A DNA stretch of 64,000 bases from Plasmodiophora brassicae (GCA_039704465.1 JASFAU010000001.1:310001-374000), one strand, 5' to 3'; shown: positions 19,561 to 31,175, counted from the stretch's first letter. Notes: generated by a model from the sequence alone, not told the origin. Translations and numbers: made by a program.

Positions 19561-21408
19561 TTAGAACTGCACCCAGCTACTGTCGGTGGCACTGTTATTC
19601 GGAGGTGCCTTCCTCGGCATCGACGCCGGCCCGGCAGCGAACGGGTCGAACGCCATGAACGGTTGTTGGGCGGGTGGGGCAGGTGCGCCGCCGAACTGGG
19701 ACGGCAACGGTTGCTGTTGGCCAGCGACGAACTGGTTGCTGGCAGGCATCATCATCATTGGTGCGGGGTTCGCCAACTGGGCACCGAAATTGTACCCGAC
19801 GCTGGGCGCTTGAGGCGGTGGGGCTGCGAACAAACTCAGTAGGTCCGGTTGTGGGGCGGGACGACTTGCTGCAGTTGGCTTTTCGTCAGATGCGGCGAAG
19901 GCGTCCCAGGCCGCATGGAAAGGCCCAGCGAACGGGGTCGCCGGACCCGGTCTCGGCCCTTTCGGTTTGCCTTTCTGTGTCGATATCGGTTGTTTCTTCT
20001 TCGACTTCCGCCTCGGAGGCGGTGATGGGCTGCTGCTGGCCGTCGTCGTCTCACTTTCATCATCATCGCTGTCCTTTTCCGACGAGGACGCTGAAGACGA
20101 CGATGGCGATGATTCGAATTCCTCACTGGATTCCGCTCCTGACGGAGGGTCGATAACGACAGGTTTCTTCTTCGATTTCGACTTCGCTGGCAACGATTCC
20201 GCCACCGCTTTCTTCGTCGCCTTCGTTCCCGCTTTCGACCGGCTCGGTTTGCCGCCTCTCTGCAGGCACTTGATCTCGTCGATGACCTCGTCGATATCAG
20301 GCCTCTTCTCAGGGCTATCACCGCTCCCTCAATACAAATGTTGTTTGCAACCAGCAACGCCTGCGCTTACTCTTCCGTGAAAATGTCTCGCAGCAGACTG
20401 TGGAACCCGGACGAGAACGTGCTCGATTTCGGGATCGTCAGCGTTGTCGCGCCCTGGAACGGGTGCCTCAGGAAGGCGATCGCATAGATGATGCATCCGA
20501 GCGCCTGTCGGTCGACACTCAGCCCGATTCCTTTGCATGGACGCTGCCGAACAACAGACCCAGATGTCCGCCTTCGGCCCAACCACCTTCCTTTGCCAGA
20601 GGTTCGCCATCTCTAGCGAACGTTCAGGACGTCTGGACGTATAGGCGATGACGGACCAACCTGGTGCTCGGTACGACGGTGTCGTATACTTCTGTATGGT
20701 CTCCTCCTCGAGCGTGATCTCCTCCTTCGTCCCATACGCCTTGATCCGCGTCGTGCTGCTGCCGAAATCGCACAGCTTCCACGTCTTGTCGCTCGCCAGC
20801 AGGACGTTGTCGAGCTTGAGGTCGCGATGGCAGATCGGCTGCGGCTGACTGTGCAACGCCCGGACGCCCTCGCAGATGTCCAGGGCCATGCAAAGGACCT
20901 GCTGTTCAGGGAACGGCTGCCCGTGCCGACTGTCCAGATACGACGTCATCGTCCCGCCCGGGCAGAACTCCATCAGCAGGAAGTACTCCACCGGCGAACG
21001 GTGCCCGTCACGTTTCGGCCTCGTGATCTTCGTATGCCCTTTGTACCCAATGATATTCTTCGACGTGCACTGTTTCTGGAAGACACGACTGTCGTTGAAC
21101 CTGCCGATATCGTTGCTGGCATGGAGCGCTTCACGTACCATGACCTTGATCTCCTGTTCGGCAATGTCATTCGTTTCCGAGTCAGCGGCCAGGATTCGCT
21201 TCAACGCGTACGCGTTGCCGGACGACTCCTCGACGACCTTGAAGACGTACGCGAACCCGCCTGTCCATCACCGTCAGCATGGCCGGCGCCGGCGACCGGA
21301 ACGGCGGGGCCGACCTTCGCCAAGTTGCCTCTCGATTTTCATGCGCCGCCCATGGATGTCAACGGAGGCGCCGATGGCGTCCTGCGGCCCACCCTGAACG
21401 TTGCCCAT
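19561..21408 (-). CDS. NAK-family kinase (AAK1/GAK/Ark-Prk type)
   Basis: Family knowledge: these Ser/Thr kinases phosphorylate the AP-2 mu subunit and regulate clathrin endocytosis and cortical actin. The ATG at 21408 (MGNVQGG, a possible myristoylation start) leads into the Gly-rich loop LGEG|GFAYVF, split by an intron. Then come ALKRI with the ATP lysine, EFCPGGTM, the catalytic HRDLKLDN, CDFGSS, the NAK-typical EETIQKYTTPSYRAP, KADIW, ALGCIIYAIAFLRHPFQG and KRPDIDEVI. At least four short introns are needed. The tail (about 200 residues) is Ser/Glu then Pro/Gln-rich and carries FDPF, a DPF motif for the AP-2 ear, and PDLLSLF, a clathrin-box-like string. This context makes an AAK1-like role more likely than STK16. 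Confidence 0.85.
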
Positions 21409-21555
21409 CGGCGACGCCCTCGCCGATCAACGCAGCCGCTCGACGCCCCGTCGGAAGGTCTCTCCCTCACCAGTCACACACGCGACTCTATAATCGGCAT
21501 GTGCCCATGGCTTTAGGCTGCCAAGCGGCAGTACGGTTCAGACATGGTTGACGCT

Positions 21556-22456
21556 TTAATGTGATCTGGAGTCCGTCAGCGCCAGGAGCTCACGAACCAT
21601 GACCTTGGTCATGTCGTCCGACAGGTGCTCCGAGTTGGCGATACAGTTCGACGCCAGGATCGTGTGCACGGGCGTGTCCGCGCGCACCCAGACGCGGCCG
21701 TTCGCGCCGACCGCAACCTCGAACGGGACCGACGCGCCCAGGGCACCGAGAACAACGCATCGTTCGTCGAGAAGGTCGCGGACGAGCTGGGTGGAACACG
21801 AGAACATGTACCCGCCTTTCAGCTCGCCGAATAGCGACTCGCCCGTCATCCACTCTTTCTTGAAGTGCGACGATATGCACGTGAGCTCTGGTTTCATGTC
21901 GGCGTTCGCTGAGCAGACCTGCCCATAGACCAGTGTGCCGACAGACAAGTTCGGCCGATTGCGCTTCGTTGCGCCCTGGAACGACAGAACAGGAAGGTGG
22001 GCCTCACGACTCGCTCCAATATCAACCCGGTAATGCTCGCCGTGCTTCGATGTGATCACGCCGAGAACCTGTATGCCGTTAGTGCAAATTCGTTGGCAGT
22101 GCGCGTAGCTCGAACCTGATCATGCACGGCCGGTGTATACCGTTTCTGGTTCGTTTCAACGGAAGCCGTCATCACTTTCTGTCCCTGCATAAACACGTTA
22201 GTGAAACAAATAGCGATCTGACTTGAAACCATGGTCACATTTGGCGTCTTCGCCTTGGAGGCCAACAGCGACAGCGTTCCCGCCACCGTAGCAATCAGCG
22301 TACGTTCTGAGCGCATCCGTTAAAGTGCACACGTTCAATATTGCAGCGTCCGGGCATACCGTCTGACTGAACAACGCCAGCGCCTGGAATGATTTTCGCA
22401 TCGTCGACGGGTGGGATGACCTGGCCCGGGATGACCACGGTGCCGCTGAGATCCAT
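21556..22456 (-). CDS. EXOSC3: Exosome cap subunit RRP40
   Basis: Family knowledge: RRP40 is an S1/KH cap protein of the RNA exosome. Four exons start at the ATG 22456 (VVIPGQVIPP). Strings match the family closely: NQKRYTPAVHDQ, VITSKHGEHYRVDIG, LSFQGATKRNRPNLSVG, LVYGQV, the KH-domain GANGRVWVRA and the C-terminal helix. The 45-nt intron at 22185-22229 (GTTTCA...TATGCAG, CACTAAC branch-like site) keeps frame without a stop and should not be translated. Only 147 bp separate this gene from the kinase upstream of it on the same strand. Confidence 0.93.
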
Positions 22457-22789
22457 CTCCGCTGCTGCGGACTCCGCCACGGACTGCACGACGATAGGTT
22501 AGGCATTTTATGTCCTGGAAGAGTGTTTCCAAACACATTGCACATTGGTGCTGTGTCTGGACGCGTACAACGGTCGGTGCACCGCGTGCGTAGCGCTGGT
22601 GATCTGTCATGAGTTATGATGCAGAATCTCAGCCGCGATTTCAGGTGGGCGTAAGTCCCCTGATGCACAGGCCTCTTTATTTACGGATTTTGCACGGTAG
22701 TGTCCGTACGGAAGGTCGCGGTCGGTCCGCAATGCGACCCCGCATTGTGCAGTTGCAGGTGGCGCCAGCATGTCGTCGGGGAAGAGAAG

Positions 22790-23119
22790 GTTGGCGCCAA
22801 ACGCAAAGCGAGGAAACATGTCAAGCATTTCCGGTTTCCATTCCGCGCTGATAATTACACGCGACATCATAGAGGCCAGCATCCGGCGAACTGGCAACGC
22901 TATGAGCCGCTCAGTGTCGACCAGAAGAAGGCATTCTTCAGTGGCGTGCGACCTGTGCGAGCGACACTGCACCAATACTGTGGAGCGAGTCAGGCTGCGC
23001 GGGTATACGTGACCAGGAAGAGCATCATTGATGTCATCATCGGCGGTATGCTGTGGGATCCCGAGAACCTCGAAGGCGATACGCGTGCCCGGATGGATGA
23101 GTTCGTTGTCTACCTCTGA
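22790..23119 (+). pseudogene. Broken copy of unknown gene, left hairpin arm
   Basis: The frame starting around GEEKVGAKRKARKH continues through FRFPFRADNYTRHHRGQ, YEPLSVDQKKAFFSG and RKSIIDVIIGGMLWDPENL, then stops at 23117-23119. One extra G near 23094 shifts it relative to the mirror copy. The basic HH...H region followed by YEPLSxxxKxxFF recalls DNA-binding N-termini of mobile-element proteins, but I cannot name a family. Confidence 0.5.
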
Positions 23120-23459
23120 GGAGACAGACGGTCCCAGCAACTACGAAATCGAAATAAGGTCAGGCGTGGTGAATTTCAAGATAACATCGCAATACTGAAT
23201 CAAATTCAGGAACCCTGCTCAATTCGACCTTGCCGTAGACCATCTCTCGTGGGAATCTATGGCCAGCGTCACACCATGGTTTATGCGGGTAAGCAGGAAC
23301 GCCGTCTGCCGGCACGAGCAGTTCACAGAGAGATGGTCTACGGCAAGGTCGAATTGAGCAGGGTTCCTGAATTTGATTCAGTATTGCGATGTTATCTTGA
23401 AATTCACCACGCCTGACCTTATTTCGATTTCGTAGTTGCTGGGACCGTCTGTCTCCTCG

Positions 23460-23888
23460 GAGGTAGACAACGAACTCATCATCCGGGCACGCGTATCGCC
23501 TTCGAGGTTCTCGGGATCCCACAGCATACCGTCGATGATGACATCAATGATGCTCTTCCTGGTCACTTATACCCGCGCAACCTGACTCGCTCCAAAGTAC
23601 ATATTGGTGCAGTGTCGCTCGCACAGGTCGCACGCCACTGAAGAATGCCTTCTTCTGGTCGACACTGAGCGGCTCATAGCGTTGCCAGTTCGCCGGACGC
23701 TGGCCTCTATGATGTCGCGTGTAATTATTATCAGCGCGGAATGGAAACCGGAAATACTTGGCATGTTTCCTCGCTTTGCGTTTGGCGCCAACCTTCTCTT
23801 CCCTGCCGAAATGGACGCAGAAGAGGCACTCGGCGCTGAGAACAAGGTCCGGCTGGTACACATGGTACTGAACGGGGGCGCACAGCAT
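23460..23888 (-). pseudogene. Broken copy of unknown gene, right hairpin arm
   Basis: This mirror copy of the left-arm coding segment keeps an extra upstream part (about 130 bp) lost from the left arm. It reads through KVGAKRKARKHAKYF, YEPLSVDQKKAFFSG and ATLHQY, then slips frame. The remainder (TRKSIIDVIIDGMLWDPEN and a Ser-rich end) lies in another frame and runs toward the spacer. Neither copy is intact, so the ancestral product cannot be judged. Confidence 0.5.
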
Positions 23889-24051
23889 ATGCTAGCTCGT
23901 GAGAACGCTCGAAGGCCTCCGAATGCCATCGACGACATGCTGGCGCCACCTGCATAACTCTTCTCTATCCTTATATCGGTGAATAAACCGATTCGCACCA
24001 GGTACGAGGATCTGAATGGGATATTTGTGAGCGTCGGGATCCAGTTCGAGC

Positions 24052-27000
24052 ATGGAGGCGGCACGGGCGGTGGCGGCCCGCGCCATAAAGAAGGCGAGCG
24101 AGACCGAGGTCGTCCTTCCGACCCGGTTGCTGTTCGAGGCCGTCAGCAAAGGCGAACTCGAGCGTGTGCGCGAACTCGCTATCAAGAACGTGAACGCAAA
24201 CCATCAAGAGGTACCCTTCGTTGTGTCGTCCCCCGGTGTGATGCGTCTTAACCTCGGGAACCAGCGCCATCGTGGGTCGCATCGCACGCCAATCCATCAG
24301 GCGGCTGAGCTCGGGTACCTGGACATCTGCAAGGTCCTCTGTGAAGAAGCGCAGGCCAGCATCGCTACAGTCGATAAGGTGGTCGATACGCTGTGCTGGC
24401 AGCGCTGTGGTCCGCTGACCCTCGACAGGATGGCAACACGCCGTTCCATTTGGCGTGCGCCAGAGGCCATTACGAAATCGTCAAATACTTCCAGCAGCGG
24501 TACGACCCTGACCCGACGCTTCGTAACGCGGTCTGCTGTTTCGTATCCGACTGGCAGGGCAGCAACGTGACAATCGTTTGCAGAGGAGCTATACAGCGTT
24601 CCATCTGGCAGCGTTCGGTGGGCACCTGGACGTGATCAAGTTCCTGGACGAGGAGGCGGGCGTCGACCCGCATTGCGAGGATCAGTTCTGGAACACGGCC
24701 GCCCATCACGCGGCGTCACGCGGCCACCTCAGCGTCCTCGTCTACCTGTGCGGTACAGCGAAACTGAACCCAGCGTCGGTCAACCGCTGGAAGCGGTGAG
24801 GATCGAGCAGGTCCCAGCATTAACGATGGCTGAACGCACACACCACCCGCAGAACGCCATTGCATTTGGCGTGCGCGCATGGGCACACAGAGGTCGCCAG
24901 GTACCTGGTGAAGCAGTGCCATGTGGACCCGAACGCGGCGAGCCTGGACGGGTGCACGCCGTTGCATCTGGCGGTGACGAACGGGCACCTGGAGACCACG
25001 CAGTACCTGATCGATGGCGCCCAGGTCACCCACGTTGTCGTTGTTGTTGTCACGAAACCAGCGCCCGTCAACACGACGACAGGTGGACCCGAACCCGAAG
25101 AACGTCAGCGGTGACACGCCCGTCCACTGTGCCGCCTTCTCAGGCCAGGCAGAGATCTGCAAGTTCCTGTTCGAGAAGGGCCGTTGCGACGTCAACGTTC
25201 GGTGGGTGGTGCCGCGCGTGCAGGCGGTATTTGTCGTGTCCCCCGGTCCCGTTAACGAATGGGTCCACCAGGAACGCGAACGGCGACACGCCTGTCATCG
25301 TCGCGGCGATCTGGAACCAGCAGGCCGTCCTCCGGTACCTGATCGAGGCCGCCAAGGCCGACCCGTGCCTGAAGAACGAGATGGGGTTCACGGCGATGCA
25401 CATGGCGGCGCGCGAATGGAACCAGGAGGTCTGCGAGTACATCTGCAAGGTCGCGCCCGAATGCGCCCGCATCCGCGACAACGTACGAAGGGGGTCGACA
25501 CATCGCGTCCTGATCGCATTGGGCTGACCGCGCGCCCACCCCCTCCCCCAGAAAGGGTTAACGCCGCTGATGGTCGTCCTGAACAAGTGGGGCCAGACGA
25601 AAGTCAACCGGATGTTCCTCCACAAGGTTGGGGACCGCCGCGTGTGCGTTAAGACCTTGACCAGACGGTAACGTTCGGGGACAGGAAGGGTACTCGCCGT
25701 TCCACGTGGCGTGCGAGAAGGGCTTCGAGGACATGGTCCGGTACCTGTTGATCTGTGCGAAGGATTACGGCGAGCTGATCCACACGCCGGGCGCGGTACG
25801 TCGACGTGGCTTGCCTTGGGACGAAGCAGTGCCGCGCTGATCGGCCGTCTGCAGAACGGGGACACGCCGCTGATCGCCGTGATCGAACGGGACCACACGC
25901 GCCTGATCGAGCTGCTGCTGCAGAAGGGGGCCGACGTGAACTTCCGGTCCAAGAACGGCAACACGCCGCTGCTGACCGCGATCCGCGAGCAGAACATGAA
26001 GCTCGTCAAGATGCTGCTGGCGAACAGCGCCAAGATCAACTACCCGACCGACGGGGACCACACGCCGCTGACGCTGGCGTGCTCCATCGGCAACATGGAC
26101 TTCATCAACCTGCTGCTGAAGGAAGGCGCCGAGCTGGAGCTCCCGAATCGGGTACCGCACCGTGTGCACAAGTCGCTCGTAGGGCGGCGGCTGACGTGGG
26201 CCGAACAGAACGGCGAGACGCCGCTGGTCATGGCCTGCAAGATGCGGAACATGGACCTGATCCTGGCGCTGCTCGAGTACGGGTCGCAGATCAACTACCC
26301 GACGACGACGAAGTTCACGCCGCTGATCGCCGCCTGCATGTTCGGCGAGGTCGACATGGTGTCGCTGCTGCTCGCCCGGGGCGCCGTCATCGACATGCCG
26401 AACGTGAAGCGCGGCACGCCGCTGGCGGCCGCCTCGAAGCGCGGCCACGCCGACATCGTCCGCCTCCTGCTGAACCGCATCATGTCCAGCAACCTGCCCG
26501 TCGACGTGTCGGGCGTCAGCGGGCACACCCCGGTCATGAAGGCGTCGATGCACGGCCACGCCGACGTCGTCCGCATGCTGGTCGACAGCGGCGCCTCGAT
26601 CTGCCTGCCCGACACGAACGGGAACACGCCCGCGATCGCCGCCGCCAGGAAGCACCACGCCCAGGTCCTGCGCTTCCTCGTCGAGCAGGGCGCCGACGTC
26701 GACGCTGTCGGCGAGCAAGGCCATTCCGCCAGGTCAGATCTGGCGCGCGTTCCCACAACACCGTCTGACGTTCGGGAGCAGGGCGTTCGCCGAACGCGAC
26801 GCCGAGCTGAACGGGGCGATACGCGAGGGCCTGAAGGTGTTCCAGCGGCGAGTACGCGGGCCGATCGAGAAGTTGCAGGCGCTCGGGTACCTGAACGGCG
26901 ACGAGAGCGTCGTCGACGGGTTCTACTTCGCGTCGGACGTCGTCCCGGTGTCGGCGGTGCCGTCGTCGTTCGCCTGGGGCAAGGTCGTCGACCCTCGCGA

Positions 27001-28991
27001 CTTCCCGATCGGCACGATCCAGGGTGCCCTGGTCGCGCTGGACGCCAGGCGCGACCCGCGCCTTCGTAGGGCGATCGCCCGCGCTCAGGCGCTGACGTCG
27101 TCGTCGTTCCCGAACGTGAAAGCGCGTGTGGCCGCCCTGGCGATGTTCGTTGCCAGCGAGCTGGGCGGGACGGCGCTGGCCGACAAGGCGGCGCTGTCGC
27201 GCGGCCAGCAGGAGCGCGTTCGCAACCAGCTGGGGAGCGACGTGCTGGCGCTGGGCGCGCTCCTGCCCGGGTACGGCATCGGGCGCACGCGCAGCGTCGT
27301 CTTCAAGTACCTGCTGGCGAAGGTCGGCGGGTCGGACACGGCCCTGTCCTGCAGGATCGTGTCGAGGCCCAGCTCCGGGTCCGGTTGGGATCGCGTCGAC
27401 GACCCATGGCCCTGCGACTTCTGCTGGACCGAGATCGCGTTCGACGACGACGGCCCGTACTTTGTCGTCGACATGATGAAGGTCCCCGGCATGCTCCTGT
27501 TCGAGAACAGCAGCGAGGCGGCCGCGTACAGATCCGGGGCCGTGTACGACGACGACGGCGACGTGCCTGGGGAGCGGCAACCGGGCGCGTTCCAGGAGAT
27601 CAGCGCCCGCGACGAGATCGTGCGGTTCGACGCGGCGGCGCCCGGGGCGAAACGTCGCCGGAAGAAGGGCAGGCGGAAGAAGAAACGCACAGCGACGTTG
27701 ACGAAGGCGCTGTCGTCTCCGAGGAAGGCGAGCGTCGCCAGCCCGACCTTGGACAACATCGACGAGGGCACCAGCGAGGCCGACGACGACGACGGCGCGG
27801 CGTCGAGGACGTCCTCGGCCAAGAAGAAGAAGGGGAAGGCTCCACCTGATGACAGCGAGTCAGATGGGGAAGCGGAAACAACGCAAGGGTCGGATGCGAC
27901 GTCACCGACGACGAAGGCGGACAGCGACGGGAGCGACAACGAGGTCGACGTGGCGACAGGCCCAGCGTTGACCGAGCAGGCGCAGCTGGAGAAGGAGGAG
28001 GAGGAGAACTCGTTGGCCATCGGCGGACGCGTCGACTGGCCCGGCGTGTGGCTCGAGGCGCCCGTCCAGGTCACCAGGTACCCAGTACCGTCGTTCTTCA
28101 ACGACGCGCAGAAGGAGCAATCGGCGGCTTGGTTCAAGGACGACATGCAGGTCGGTCGCCTGATCGCGTCGTCGTCGTGTCGCATCACATGTGCTAACCC
28201 GCCGTCTGGGAGACAGTACTACGCCTCGCTGCGCCACCGATGCATTGAGCGACCGCTGGGCGTCGATCCGGTGACGCGATCCGTCATCCATCGACGACAA
28301 CCGAACCACGCCCGACTCGACGATTACATTCGGGAGCGCCACGCCGACCTGGGTACGTGCAAGCGACCTCGTGCGCGCCCGAGCCCCTAACCCGTCGTCA
28401 GACGACGACGTGCGCCTGTCGATCGTGTTGCAGATCGCGGAGACGATGGAGTACCTTCACACCAGGACGCCGTCGGTGATCCATGGCCGCCTGCGTGTGA
28501 AGGACGTGTTCGTCGCCGTACGGGAGCGCCCGATGGTTCGCTTGTTCGACGTGGGCCTGCCGCGACGCGTCGAACCGCTGATCAAGCAGTACCCGTTCGT
28601 CGGCGCCGCCGCGTACTACCCTCCCGAGCGGCTGCTGCTGGAGGCGCCGGAAGGCGACCAGGGCGCCGACACCATGGCCGCCGACGTGTACGCGTTCGGC
28701 GTCGTCGCCGTCTTCGTGGCTAGCGCGCAGGTGCCCTGGAACGATTTCCAGGTGAGGAACATTCGCGAGTTCTTCGCCGACGGGAAACGCCCGGGCCTAC
28801 CGGACGATTGCACGCGCTGCTCGTCCTGGAAACCGGTCATCGAGCGATGCTTCGAGCCCGACCCGGCGGAGCGCCCGTCGTTCACGCAGGTCATTCGGTT
28901 GTTCCAGCAGTACGCGAACAAGATCAACGACGAGGCGTACGTCACGACTACGCCGACGGCGGCAGCAGCAGCGTCCCGGTCGTCGCCCTAA
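24052..28991 (+). CDS. Ankyrin-EDR1 domain-pseudokinase protein
   Basis: One large gene is cut by roughly a dozen introns of about 40-70 nt. From the ATG at 24052 come about 20 ankyrin units (DGNTPFHLACARGHYEIV, GCTPLHLAVTNGHLETT, GDTPLIAVIERDHTRLIELLL and many more to 26700). Next is an EDR1/ARMC3-type transglutaminase-like domain (RRVRGPIEKLQALGYL, VDGFYFASD, DPRDFPIGTIQGALV, SDVLALGALLPGYGIGRTRSVVFKYLL). A basic/acidic linker (27640-27990) leads to a C-terminal kinase fold. The kinase has HGRLRVKDV where HRDLKxxN is expected and DVG for DFG, so the catalytic Asp and metal-binding Asn are gone: a pseudokinase. Sample introns are after HQE (about 24212), before NGDTPLIAV (about 25799-25857) and at 26732-26779. 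EDR1 domains are known in plant Raf-like kinases and animal ARMC3. The stop is 14 bp from the convergent gene's stop. Confidence 0.8.
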
Positions 28992-29005
28992 ACGACATGA
29001 GTTGA

Positions 29006-30514
29006 TTACGCAAGGCGCTCGGGGCCATCGTAGAACGACTTGATGAGTTGGTGCATGGTGGGCGGCCTCGTGTGCTCAATCCGCAGGCGCCGCCCGGCGT
29101 CGATCGTGGTGACCAGGGCCAGTACAGGCTTTTGTCGCGCGGCATGGATCAGCTGGGAACGTGTCGTTCGGTCAGCGCGAACGAACGCTTGCAGCGAACA
29201 GGACAGAACGGTCGTGAACGCCAGGCAGGAGAGCTCCATCTCGACGGCGTCGGTCCCGTCGTCCGCCAGGCACATCGCTGGGGTGCATTCCATGGGCTCG
29301 TGGATCTAGCGCGCCGCATGTCAGACGCAGGCGATGATCTGGCAGCGAAGGGCGCACCTCGGCTAACGTTGCCAGCGCAACGAACATGCTGGCGGCACGG
29401 CGAGGTCGTTCGTGCAGCGTGGTCAGCGTGTACAGAGACGTGGAGGCGAGCAGGCCGGTCTCCAGCGAAACGTTGACGAGCGGGTCGTTTGCACATTCGA
29501 ACAATCGCGGCGACAGCGTCGATCGAAGACGACACGCGAATAGTGTCTGACCTGAGAACAGCCGCCGCAAGTCACCACCTGACCTGCGAACCAGCATCGG
29601 AATCAGTTACCTGGCTGCCAAGCCTGGCACTGGTACTCGTTCAGGACGACATTCACGACAACGCCGGACCCGTCTTCGACGCTGGCCTGCCTCAATTGCC
29701 TGTCGATCGAGGTTATCGATGCGACGAACGAAACGTGGACGAGAGGCGCGTCCGTTTCTCGCGCCCGATGGCAAATCTCGGCCAACGTTAGGCGCTGCCC
29801 GTCCAGGTCGACGCCGTCCATATACAGGTCGACGGGATGCTGGGACGTCGACATGGCCTGGGTTAAGGCAATACCGGGTTCCTTCAGCTCGTGTCTTGGT
29901 AGGGAAGAAATCAGGTCCGCGTCAGGATCCATGATGATCTGCACGATGGTCGCATCGGTCGATTCGACAACGGACGCGCCGGCCAGGCCCATCTCGCCGT
30001 ACGACGACCTTCTGGGATCCAGTACGACGCCTTTCACGAGGCACCAGTCGCCAACTTGAACCAATCGCATGACGTCGGCATGTTCGCCCCATGCGAACCA
30101 GTATGTGGCTTGCGATGACGACGTCGTCAGCACCAGGCAGGTGCCATTTCTGCCTTCCGATCGCCCATCGCGACGCTTCGTAACGCAGCCGATAAGAGCA
30201 TTGTCCTCGAGCGCGACGGACGACATGGCAATTTCTTCGACGATCAAAGGCGTGGGTAGGATTCGCTTGCCAGCGAGACGCGCATCACCGATACGAAGGA
30301 CGGTTCGCGTGGCGGTCCAGTTTCGAGCCGCAGTTTGGAACCGATTGTGGACGAACGCCTGACGATGGTGGTCCCCGTCCACGCTGGCAACGTCAACGAT
30401 GAGCGGAGCGGAACAATGGACACCGTCGAAACGAACACGACAGCGAAGGCCGTGCGACGCGTTCAGGTCTTGCAACGGTGCCCATTGTGTCGATGCGACC
30501 GTCTGCATCGCCAT
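29006..30514 (-). CDS. OB-fold protein resembling MEIOB (meiotic RPA1-like)
   Basis: The ATG at 30514 begins MAMQTVASTQWAPLQDL, matching the pattern at the start of MEIOB. An OB fold follows (WGEHADVMRLVQVGDWCLVKG), then a linker with DPDADLISSLP, a second OB region (VSFVASITSIDRQ, VEDGSGVVVNVVLNEYQCQAWQPG) and, after one or more introns (first donor near 29605), SLYTLTTLHERPRRAA. A C-terminal OB segment carries DDGTDAVEMELSCLAFTTVLSC. The order and spacing of these pieces, including a Cys pair before the last OB, parallel MEIOB, an RPA1 relative that binds ssDNA during meiotic recombination. Individual identities are weak, so a diverged RPA1 or another OB protein is the main alternative. Confidence 0.55.
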
Positions 30515-30914
30515 CGTCTGCGCCTCAGCCCGAATGATCGCCGGCGTTATCCCCGATCTGAACAGATCATAACTAGGCGTACAGCATAACAGGCGGCATG
30601 CAGAAGGCGGCGTACGACGAATACCGATGCAGGAGTGAGAGAACGAGCATCCAGTCGTTCGGCCAGGACGGGTTCGCCCCCTTCTCCAAGCGGTCAACAT
30701 CGCGCACGGGACACTGCAATGCCACATCCCACCTCAGCGCCTTCCTTGCTGAAACACCGCTGTATCACGCGATCCAGATCGTGCACGACATCTCGGCGAA
30801 GGCGGACGCCACCGTCCGTAGTCGACGACATCAGGTGGGACCCTTCTTCCGCCTACCTACATACTCCGTGCGGCCGAGGAAAGCGCTCGCCTGGCGCGAA
30901 CAACACCCGTCTCA

Positions 30915-31133
30915 ACTTTCAACTGCAGCTGCAGGGCCGATTGACTGTGGCCAGTTACCCCGCAGCTGCAGCTGGGGAAGTGGGGGCGACTGTATCCAGT
31001 GGCCGCAACTGCAAGGCCGACTGTAACCAGTGACCGCAACTGCAGCTGGGGGCCGACTGTCTCCAGTGCCCGCAACTGCAGGCCGGCCGACTGTAACCAG
31101 TGACCGCAGCTGCAGCTGGGGACTGTATCCCAG
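30915..31133. repeat. Degenerate tandem repeat, ~35-40-bp units
   Basis: About six imperfect units share GGCCGACTGTAACCAGTGA and CCGCAACTGCAGCTGGG. They alternate GCAACTGCA, PstI-like CTGCAG and CTGTATCCAG/CTGTAACCAG blocks. The array lies in the gap between the MEIOB-like promoter and the 3' end of the JmjC gene. It has no conserved reading frame. Confidence 0.85.
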
Positions 31134-31175
31134 GAAACTTTCGTCTGGAGCGGCGCATGAGACTTGATCTTTTGT

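Larger units (their letters stand above)
22754..23954. repeat. Large inverted repeat, ~500-630-bp arms, 79-bp spacer
   Basis: The left arm (22754-23248) and right arm (23328-23954) are reverse complements over almost their whole length. GTAGACCATCTCTC at the inner left edge mirrors GAGAGATGGTCTAC at 23328. The right arm carries about 130 bp (around 23803-23930) absent from the left arm, and single-base indels and substitutions separate the arms. Both arms carry the same damaged coding sequence, in opposite orientation. Arm length and divergence argue for a real inverted duplication, though an assembly or chimera artefact must be checked. Confidence 0.88.

Noticed and set aside
25765..26768. 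320-codon open frames on both strands across the ankyrin region
   Set aside because: They shadow the highly GC-rich ankyrin repeats and have low-complexity Arg/Ala/Val/Asp content; the true frame shows clear ankyrin motifs.
26534..27580. 348-codon minus-strand frame
   Set aside because: It is antisense to the EDR1 domain, with no conserved motif.
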